From contig CAKUAV010000011.1 in the NCBI GenBank assembly GCA_934636425.1, positions 1-37,495 of the forward strand: DNA of 37,495 nucleotides, read 5' to 3'. This document shows positions 31,712-37,495 of the stretch, piece after piece. This stretch comes from an uncultured Clostridia bacterium (GTDB taxonomy: Bacteria; Bacillota; Clostridia; Christensenellales; Aristaeellaceae). The position numbers were made by a program, and so were the translations under genes. Numbering within the stretch: position 1 is the first letter of the stretch; each line of letters begins with the position of its first letter. The notes below the pieces were generated by a model. That model did no database searches and had not been told where the DNA came from. It was given only the letters and a program-made list of their open reading frames with translations.

Positions 31712-33676
31712 ATGTACTACAATGAGAATTACGCGAAGGCCTACAAGCTGGGCCGCCGCGAATATAATCAGCGGCGCAACCGCCGCGAGAATCCCTTCCT
31801 GCCGGTGCTGGACGAGGTGGTGCCGGGCGCTCTGGCGCTGCCGGCAAGGCCGCTGCATCTGGTGAGCATACCGCTCGACCGCATTGCCGGCACGGCGACG
31901 CGCGGCCGCACGAGCGCCTTTGCCGCCAACTTCATGCCTCTGCTCGAGGAGGACAGCGAGTTTGCCACCAAATGGGAGGCGCTCTACAACTCGGTCATCG
32001 AGCAGGGCGTCAATTCGCCCATAAAGGCCTATGAATACATGAACCAGTTCTATGTCGTCGAGGGCAACAAGCGCGTGAGCGTCATGAAGTTCCTCGACGC
32101 CGTGGCCATAGAGGGCGAAGTCACCCGCCTGATTCCCCCGGACGACGGCAGCACCGAAAGCAAGATCTACCGCGAATTTCTTCCCTTCTACGACGACACC
32201 GAGGCCAACTACATCTGGTTCTCGCGGCCGGGCGGCTTCACGCGGCTGTACGAGCTGACCGGCACGACCCCCGGCGAGCGCTGGCCCAGCAGCATGCGCA
32301 ACGATTTCCATGCGGCCTATATGCGCTTTGCCAACTGCTATCACCGTTTGGGCGGCGGCAAGCTGCCCGTCACCACCGGCGACGCGTTCCTCATCTATCT
32401 GGAAATCTACGGCTATGTTCAGGCCTGCGAGGCCTATGGAGACGTCGTTCAGGAGAACGTGCGCAAGATCTGGGACGAGTTCAAGGTGCGCGCGCAGAAC
32501 GAGAGCGTCGTGCTGCTCATGGAGCCGAGCGCCTCGGAGGAGGCTCCGGGCTTTCTCGCCTCGCTGCGCACGCCCAAGCGCCTCAACGCCGCCTTCCTCT
32601 ACAACCGCAGTCCCTCCGAATCGGGCTGGACGTACTGGCACGAGATGGGGCGCTGCCATGTGGACGCGACGCTCGAGGGGCGCGTGACCACCACCTCCCG
32701 CGAGTCCTCCGCCGAGGACGCCGAGCAGGCCATAGACGAGCTGATCAAGGGCGGCGCGGACGTCGTGTTCACCACTTCTCCGGTGTTCCTGAACGCCGCC
32801 ATAAAGGCCTCCGTCGAGCATCCCGACGCGCGCATACTCAACTGCTCGCTGCTGGCCTCCTTCCACCATGTGCGCTCCTATTATCTGCGCATGTACGAGG
32901 CCAAGTTCATCATCGGCGCGATTGCGGGCGCGCTGGCCGAGGCCAACCGCATAGGCTACATCGCCGATTATCCGATATTCGGCACGCCCGCCAGCATCAA
33001 CGCCTTCGCGCTGGGCGCGCGGCTGGTCAATCCCCGCGCGCAGGTCTTCCTCGAATGGTCAACGCTGCGCGATCACGACGTGCAGGAATCCTTCCGCCGC
33101 AACGGCGTGCGCATCATCTGCAACCGCGACATCAGCGCGCCCGGCAACGGCTCGCGCGAGTTCGGCCTTTATCGGCTGGACGACGACATGACGCCGGTCA
33201 ATCTGGCCATGCCTGTGTGGAACTGGGGCAAGCTGTACGAGACCATACTCAACAGCCTGCTCAGCGGCAGCTGGAAAAACGACGCGGACGCCAACGGCTC
33301 TCAGGCGCTGGGCTACTGGCCCGGCTTCTCAACCGGCGCGATCGACGTGTTCTATTCCCAGCGCCTGAGCGCCGGCACGCAGCGCCTGGCCGATATGCTG
33401 CGCCGCCTGATGCAGAGCGGCGAATTCAACCCCTTCTCGGGCAAGATCGTCTCGCAGGACGGCGTCGTGCAGACCGACGGAGACGACGCGCTCTCCCCCG
33501 GCAAGATCATCACAATGGACTGGCTGTGCGACAACGTTCTGGGCACCATACCCGATCTTGCGCAGCTCAAGCCCGAGGCGCATCCCATCGTGCGGCTTCA
33601 GGGCATCAACGACGGACGCCGTCCCGACCCCTCGACATTCTCCTGGACACGGCCTGAGAAAGAGGAGACGACATGA
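31712..33676 (+). CDS. ParB-like domain fused to a BMP-type nucleoside-binding domain, cytosolic
   Basis: A 654-residue protein without signal peptide or lipobox. The N-terminal part (about 45-145) looks like a ParB/sulfiredoxin-like domain: IPLDRIAG, SVIEQGVNSPIKAYEYM and VEGNKRVSV (116-124), the last matching the ParB/Srx nucleotide-binding loop pattern xxGNxRxxx. A helical linker follows. From about residue 300 to the end is a BMP/PnrA-type periplasmic-binding fold (LNAAFLYNRSPSESGW, GADVVFTTSPVFLNAAI, FIIGAIAGALAEANRIGYIA), a family that binds purine nucleosides outside the cell. Here it should be inside. The ATG at 31712 has GAGG upstream. Its stop overlaps the start of a phosphoesterase gene by four bases. 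Confidence 0.88.
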   Translation: MYYNENYAKAYKLGRREYNQRRNRRENPFLPVLDEVVPGALALPARPLHLVSIPLDRIAGTATRGRTSAFAANFMPLLEEDSEFATKWEALYNSVIEQGVNSPIKAYEYMNQFYVVEGNKRVSVMKFLDAVAIEGEVTRLIPPDDGSTESKIYREFLPFYDDTEANYIWFSRPGGFTRLYELTGTTPGERWPSSMRNDFHAAYMRFANCYHRLGGGKLPVTTGDAFLIYLEIYGYVQACEAYGDVVQENVRKIWDEFKVRAQNESVVLLMEPSASEEAPGFLASLRTPKRLNAAFLYNRSPSESGWTYWHEMGRCHVDATLEGRVTTTSRESSAEDAEQAIDELIKGGADVVFTTSPVFLNAAIKASVEHPDARILNCSLLASFHHVRSYYLRMYEAKFIIGAIAGALAEANRIGYIADYPIFGTPASINAFALGARLVNPRAQVFLEWSTLRDHDVQESFRRNGVRIICNRDISAPGNGSREFGLYRLDDDMTPVNLAMPVWNWGKLYETILNSLLSGSWKNDADANGSQALGYWPGFSTGAIDVFYSQRLSAGTQRLADMLRRLMQSGEFNPFSGKIVSQDGVVQTDGDDALSPGKIITMDWLCDNVLGTIPDLAQLKPEAHPIVRLQGINDGRRPDPSTFSWTRPEKEETT

Positions 33677-34308
33677 AAATACTGGTTCTGGCCGACGAAG
33701 CCGATCCCCGGCTCTGGGAACACTTTGACAAACGCCGCCTGGAGGGCATCGATCTGATCATCTCCTGCGGCGATTTGCCGGCCTCCTATCTGTCCTTTCT
33801 GACCTGCTTTACGCACGCGCCCATACTCTATGTTCACGGCAATCACGACGTGAATTACGAGCGGAAGCCGCCGGAGGGCTGCATCTGCATTGAGGACAAG
33901 CTCTATGTCTTCGAGGGCGTGCGCATCGTCGGCCTGGGCGGCTGCATGCGCTATCGGCGCAGTCAGCCCCACCAGTATTCTGAACATGAAATGGCTCTGC
34001 GCGCCTGCCGGCTCGCCGTGCCCATACTGCTGCACGGCGGCTTCGACATACTGGTCACCCATGCGCCCGCCTACGGCATCGGCGACGGGCAGGATCTCGC
34101 GCATCACGGCTTCAAGACGTTCATTCGCATGATGGATCGCCATCATCCGCGCTATTTTCTGCATGGGCACGTCCATCAGAGCTACGTCCACGATTTCAAG
34201 CACGAGCGCACCTACCGCAACACCATCGTGGTCAACGCCTGCGGCAGCCACGTCATCGAAATCCCGGACCGGCCGCGCAGACGTCTGTTCCCGGGCAAAA
34301 GAGTATAA
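33673..34308 (+). CDS. Metallophosphoesterase with altered first motif
   Basis: A 211-residue calcineurin-like phosphoesterase. Motifs GDL (37-39), GNHD (56-59), VTHAP (about 125-129) and HGHVH (about 157-161) are present. The first motif, normally DxH, reads ADEADP (7-12), so its His is missing; members of this subgroup may use another ligand. The ATG overlaps the stop of the ParB/BMP gene in ATGA, so the two are translationally coupled and probably work on one pathway, perhaps nucleotide or nucleoside turnover. A strong terminator follows. Confidence 0.88.
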   Translation: MKILVLADEADPRLWEHFDKRRLEGIDLIISCGDLPASYLSFLTCFTHAPILYVHGNHDVNYERKPPEGCICIEDKLYVFEGVRIVGLGGCMRYRRSQPHQYSEHEMALRACRLAVPILLHGGFDILVTHAPAYGIGDGQDLAHHGFKTFIRMMDRHHPRYFLHGHVHQSYVHDFKHERTYRNTIVVNACGSHVIEIPDRPRRRLFPGKRV

Positions 34309-34310
34309 GA

Positions 34311-34350
34311 AACAATCCGCGAAGCGCAGCCGGCCTCGCGGATTGTTTTC
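34311..34350. terminator. Bidirectional terminator
   Basis: A perfect 12-bp stem, AACAATCCGCGA with TCGCGGATTGTT, T-rich on both sides. It serves the phosphoesterase gene and the converging small membrane protein gene. Confidence 0.8.
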
Positions 34351-34364
34351 TTTATGCGATCTGA

Positions 34365-34664
34365 TCAGCCCTTCTTGACCTCGGCCTGACGATCGTAATT
34401 GCGGTTGATGAAGTAGACCACCAGATTGGCGGACACGACGATCAGATTGAAGAAGTACACCACAAAGACATACCACGGCGTAACGTCCATCTTGATGAAC
34501 TTCGCAATGATACCGGCCACATAGCCGGTGATGATCAGTATGATAAAGCCCAGGCTCATCGACCTGGCGGTTCTCGCCTTGATGTTGCGTATCAGCGACA
34601 GCGGCCAGGAGCAGCCGAAGCAGAGCAGCATGATTGTCTCCAGAATGCTTGCAAACGTTTCCAT
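34365..34664 (-). CDS. SemiSWEET/PQ-loop-like small membrane protein
   Basis: A 99-residue protein with three hydrophobic helices (about 8-25, 36-57 and 64-85) and a charged C-terminus. The first helix and loop FGCSWPLSLIRNIKARTARSMS (about 16-37, quoted in part as FGCSWPLSLIRNIK) resemble the SemiSWEET half-transporters, where a Pro near a Gln/Trp lies in the first helix and a TxSxxS-like turn precedes the second. Such proteins dimerise to carry sugars or other small solutes. The assignment is by pattern only. GGGAGGAATG precedes the ATG. It is a short unit of its own. Confidence 0.7.
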   Translation of the reverse strand: METFASILETIMLLCFGCSWPLSLIRNIKARTARSMSLGFIILIITGYVAGIIAKFIKMDVTPWYVFVVYFFNLIVVSANLVVYFINRNYDRQAEVKKG

Positions 34665-34748
34665 GATAGTTCATTCCTCCCCATTTTGTTGGCCTGTACA
34701 GTATAGCATCATGTCCAATCCCTGTCAAATGAAGAATTGGCGCGCATT

Positions 34749-35642
34749 TTACACATCCTCAAAGCCCAGTTCCAGTCCGTCGTGCAGCGCAAGGCCTATA
34801 TACTCGCGGTTTTCGCTGCGCCCGTTGTACCAGAGCATCCAGCGGCCATGCGCCTCGTCGGGCAGGGCGAAGGGCTTGTAGCAGGCGCATGCGTCCCATT
34901 CTCCCGCCGTCGGCGACACGATGGGATTGCCCGGGCAGCGCTGCCAGCCGGCCACGCCGTTTTTCGAGCGCGCCGCGCCGATGCGCGCCGTGTGTATGTC
35001 CTCATAGCCTATGTAGAACAGATAATACCAGCCGCCATGGCGAATCACCTGACAGCCGCCCACGCGCTGCCGCTCCCATGCGCTGCCCTGATCGGCGACA
35101 TAGATCGGGTTGGCGGGCAGCTTTTTCCAATCGAGGCCGTCCGCGCTTTCGGCATAGCACAATACGTTGGGCTCATACGTTTCGCCCGCCGAATACCACA
35201 TCCGATAGACGCGCCGCCCCTCGTCCCACATGACAAAGGGATTCATGACGCTCATGCCCTCGAACGGCCGCTCGCTGAAGAGCACGGGCTGATCGCTCGC
35301 GCGCTCAAAGCGATGGCCGTCGTCGCTGACGGCATAGCCGATCCAGCTGTAGCCGCGCGCCTGTCCGGTGTACCACATATGCCAGCGCCCGTCCCGGCGC
35401 AGCACGCAGTTGCGGTTCACGTCGTCCTCCCAGCCGCTCTCAGGGCGCGGCGAGAGGAGTATCTCCGGCGCGCTCCAGTGTATTCCGTCCGCGCTGCGGC
35501 ACGCGGCGATCGACTTTTTCGGCCGCCAGGAAAAGTACATGCGGTATTCGCCGCCCTCGCGCGTCAGAAACACATCGAAGCAGGTGCCCATCTCCGGGCC
35601 GCCCAGCACGGGATTGCCCGCGTATTTATGCCACTGTCCCAT
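34749..35642 (-). CDS. Beta-propeller glycosidase-like protein (GH43/GH32/GH130 superfamily)
   Basis: A 297-residue single-domain protein with the five-bladed propeller pattern. Repeated blades carry WHKYAGNPVLGGP, YRMYFSWRPKKSIAACRSADGIHW, WHMWYTGQARGYSWIGYAVSDDG, YRMWYSAGE and YYLFYIGYED, each motif ending in aromatic-Tyr pairs (quoted in part). The catalytic acids cannot be assigned with certainty. No signal peptide is present. The start at 35642 was chosen because AAAGGA lies just upstream and the first blade begins at residue 2; longer in-frame starts add an Ala/Arg-rich shadow sequence. Its neighbour, a SemiSWEET-like protein, lies 85 bases downstream on the same strand and could be cotranscribed. 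Confidence 0.82.
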   Translation of the reverse strand: MGQWHKYAGNPVLGGPEMGTCFDVFLTREGGEYRMYFSWRPKKSIAACRSADGIHWSAPEILLSPRPESGWEDDVNRNCVLRRDGRWHMWYTGQARGYSWIGYAVSDDGHRFERASDQPVLFSERPFEGMSVMNPFVMWDEGRRVYRMWYSAGETYEPNVLCYAESADGLDWKKLPANPIYVADQGSAWERQRVGGCQVIRHGGWYYLFYIGYEDIHTARIGAARSKNGVAGWQRCPGNPIVSPTAGEWDACACYKPFALPDEAHGRWMLWYNGRSENREYIGLALHDGLELGFEDV

Positions 35643-35895
35643 GTCATCGCATCCTTTCTCACGGAATGTGCGTCCAGAATCATCGCCTGCGCTGGCGATT
35701 CGCCTCGATCGGAGCGCGTCCAAAAAGCCGGCTCCGCAGGTTGAATGCGCCTTTCCCGCCGACGCGGCGAATCTGACCCCTGCCCGCGCCGCCGGTCTCT
35801 TCATAAAAAGTCGAGAAGGAGCAGGCGAGCCTGCGCGGAACGGCAGGACCGAAAAAGCGCGCCTGCTTTCGCTTCTTTTGTCTTCACTGGGAAAA

Positions 35896-35943
35896 GCCGC
35901 GAAATGCGCCGCCGCTTCGGGCTTGCGCGCCCTCGGATTTCAG
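35896..35943 (+). repeat. R2 dispersed repeat, copy e
   Basis: It matches 20886-20925: a GAA, then GCGCCGCCGCTT, GGGCTTGC, CCC and CGGATTT in the same order and spacing. The ATGAATC end is degraded. Confidence 0.5.
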
Positions 35944-36015
35944 CCGCGCGCCGGATCCGTTCCGGAGATTATCATAATCGACGGCGGACGCGCTGTCAAT
36001 CCCCTTTCGAGCGCG

Positions 36016-36257
36016 TTTTGACAAGCTGGCGGTCGGGAGAACAAGCGCCTCCGCCGCTGCCGCCTCGACCAGTTTTTGCAAAAAATCTTTCAGATTTCCG
36101 GGCGCAAAAACTGCAAGGAAACGATTTTTGTTCTGGACAATAAGATTTTCCGCCGCTTTCAATCGTCCCGCGCCCGCCGTACACGCCGCCGGGCGCGATT
36201 AAAAGCTCGAGAGAGCTCCGGCCCTCCCGAACTCTCCAAGGGTTTTTCGACAGTCTG
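36016..36257 (-). repeat. R1 dispersed repeat, copy C (inverted)
   Basis: Read on the minus strand it begins CAGACTGTCGAAAAA and ends CCAGCTTGTCAAAA. The middle aligns loosely with copy B and the right end closely with copies A and B (GCAAAAACTGG, GGCGGCAG, GGCGGAGGCGCTTG). The outer arm of the terminal hairpin found in copy A is degraded. Confidence 0.6.
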
Positions 36258-36283
36258 CGAACGCGTTTTTACACGCTCTTCCT

Positions 36284-36312
36284 TTGAATTCCGCGCTTTA
36301 CCATGCTATAAT
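36284..36312 (+). promoter_or_regulatory. SigA-type promoter of the MFS gene
   Basis: TTGAAT (36284-36289), a 17-base spacer and TATAAT (36307-36312). Confidence 0.75.
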
Positions 36313-36345
36313 AGCCGCAGGCTGTTTTGAGGGAGGGTGTTTCTC

Positions 36346-37495
36346 TTGTTCAAGCGCGACAACTACAATCACACCGTATACGCCTGCTTCACCGGCTATA
36401 TCGTGCAGGCCATCGTCAACAACTTTGCGCCGCTGCTCTTTCTGACGTTTCAGTCCGAGCTGGGCGTATCGCTCGACCGCATCGCCATGCTCGTGTCGTT
36501 CAACTTCGGCGTGCAGCTGGTCATCGATCTGCTGGCCAGCCGCTATGTGGACAAATTCGGCTATCGCCCCTGCGTCTACGCGGCGCACATACTCTCCGCC
36601 GCCGGTCTCGTCTCTCTGGCCGTGCTGCCCGGCCTGATGGGCGATCCCTTCGTGGGGCTGCTCATCGCCGTGCTGATCTACGCCATGGGCGGCGGCCTGC
36701 TCGAGGTGCTCATCAGCCCGATCGTCGAGGCCTGCCCCGCCGATCACAAGGAGGCGCGCATGAGCCTGCTGCACTCCTTCTACTGCTGGGGGCACATGGG
36801 CGTCGTGCTGCTCTCGACCGCCTTCTTCGCCGTTTTCGGCGTGGCGCACTGGCGCGTCATGGCGGTGATCTGGGCGCTCGTGCCGCTCTTTAATCTGTTC
36901 TTCTTCATGGCCGTGCCCATTCCCTCGCTGGCCGACGAGCCTGTGGACGGCGTTCCCATGCGCCGTTTGATCGGCATGCGCCAGTTCTGGGTGCTGATGC
37001 TGCTCATGTTCTGCGCCGGCTCCTGCGAGCAGGGCGTCAGCCAGTGGGCGTCAGCGTTCGCCGAGCGCGGTCTGGGCGTGAGCAAGACCATAGGCGATCT
37101 CACCGGCCCGCTCTTCTTCGCCTTCACGATGGGCTCGGCCCGCGCGCTGTACGCAAAATTCAGCGAGAAGATCAGCCTCGACCGCTTCATGGTCTACAGC
37201 GCGCTGCTCTGCCTGATCAGCTATCTCATGGCCTCGCTGACCAATGCACCCGCACTGGGGCTGCTGGGCTGCGGGCTGTGCGGCCTGTCGGTGGGCATAC
37301 TCTGGCCGGGCACATTCTCCATCGCCGCCAAATCGATCCGCGGCGGCGGCACGGCGCTGTTCGCCCTGCTGGCGCTGGCCGGCGATCTGGGCTGCGGCGG
37401 CGGCCCCGCGCTGGTGGGCTTCGTCTCGGACGCGGCGGGCGGCTCGCTCAAGACCGGCATACTCGCGGGCGTCGTCTTCCCGATACTGCTGCTGA
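36346..37495 (+). CDS. MFS transporter (3' end outside window)
   Basis: The first 383 residues of a major facilitator superfamily transporter. The start is TTG at 36346, eight bases after GAGGGAGGG and 34 bases after the -10 box; no in-frame ATG lies near. Ten or more hydrophobic helices are visible. The loop between helices 2 and 3 reads ASRYVDKFGYRP, the usual MFS motif A position. Acidic and aromatic residues in helices 1, 4 and 7 (NNFAPLLFL, HSFYCWGHMG, EQGVSQW) resemble the FucP/sugar-porter-like group, but the substrate is not clear. The frame is open to the window edge. Confidence 0.9.
   Translation, partial: MFKRDNYNHTVYACFTGYIVQAIVNNFAPLLFLTFQSELGVSLDRIAMLVSFNFGVQLVIDLLASRYVDKFGYRPCVYAAHILSAAGLVSLAVLPGLMGDPFVGLLIAVLIYAMGGGLLEVLISPIVEACPADHKEARMSLLHSFYCWGHMGVVLLSTAFFAVFGVAHWRVMAVIWALVPLFNLFFFMAVPIPSLADEPVDGVPMRRLIGMRQFWVLMLLMFCAGSCEQGVSQWASAFAERGLGVSKTIGDLTGPLFFAFTMGSARALYAKFSEKISLDRFMVYSALLCLISYLMASLTNAPALGLLGCGLCGLSVGILWPGTFSIAAKSIRGGGTALFALLALAGDLGCGGGPALVGFVSDAAGGSLKTGILAGVVFPILLL

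Larger units (their letters stand above)
35643..36283. other. Gene-free stretch filled with R2 and R1 repeats
   Basis: No believable gene is seen in these 640 bases between two divergently transcribed genes. Open frames on both strands lack ribosome-binding sites. The contents are an R2-like copy at 35896-35943, the inverted R1 copy at 36016-36257 and, near the right end, the MFS promoter. No clear promoter for the beta-propeller gene was found. Confidence 0.55.

Noticed and set aside
35884..36162. 92-codon minus-strand open frame upstream of the MFS gene
   Set aside because: It overlaps R1 copy C and an R2 copy and has no ribosome-binding site or recognisable domain.

Overview
The window looks like chromosomal DNA of a GC-rich, endospore-forming member of the Clostridia (Bacillota), probably a gut lineage. 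Two tandem alpha/beta-type small acid-soluble spore proteins are the strongest evidence. Strong Shine-Dalgarno sites, two TTG starts, SigA-type promoters with 17-bp spacers, a pta-ackA pair and an ArgR-type operator also fit. I see no rRNA, tRNA, CRISPR array, prophage or intact insertion sequence.

Layout. 1-3204 (minus): two UBA-like/DUF4342 small proteins followed by an OmpR-type response regulator and its histidine kinase. 3417-3957 (plus): the two spore proteins. 4009-4497 (minus): a small membrane protein. 4702-5529: an Mrp/NBP35-type Fe-S carrier ATPase. 5901-6752: an orphan amino-acid-binding lipoprotein. 7348-9698 (minus): pta and ackA. 9840-11697 (minus): a solitary beta-type DNA methyltransferase followed by a two-domain protein of unknown function. 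11890-13917: a glutaminase-like DUF4965 protein. 14121-15368: an L,D-transpeptidase. 15431-16431: a divergent XRE regulator/DUF4230 pair. 16489-20867: a phosphoesterase, a GH99-like protein and a heparinase II/III-like protein. 21000-26085 (minus): carA followed by a carB-dapF gene fusion. 26295-27539 (minus): an M28 peptidase. 27760-31455: a DUF1846 protein, an AraC/GyrI regulator and an Eis-like acetyltransferase. 31712-34308: a ParB-like/BMP fusion protein overlapping a phosphoesterase gene. 34365-35642 (minus): a SemiSWEET-like membrane protein and a beta-propeller glycosidase. 36346-end: an MFS transporter cut by the window edge.

The most unusual gene joins the carbamoyl-phosphate synthase large subunit (arginine and pyrimidine synthesis) to a diaminopimelate-epimerase domain (lysine and cell-wall synthesis). 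It lies behind a consensus promoter with an ARG-box-like operator. The epimerase part lacks one of the two catalytic cysteines and one substrate-binding Asn of the canonical enzyme, so its activity is open to question.

The long gene-free stretches are not empty. They hold two families of degenerate dispersed repeats, called R1 and R2 here, in at least three and five copies. R1 has imperfect inverted ends like a MITE. These repeats explain most of the non-coding sequence over 200 bases. Many genes end in clear rho-independent terminators, so operon borders can be read with some confidence.
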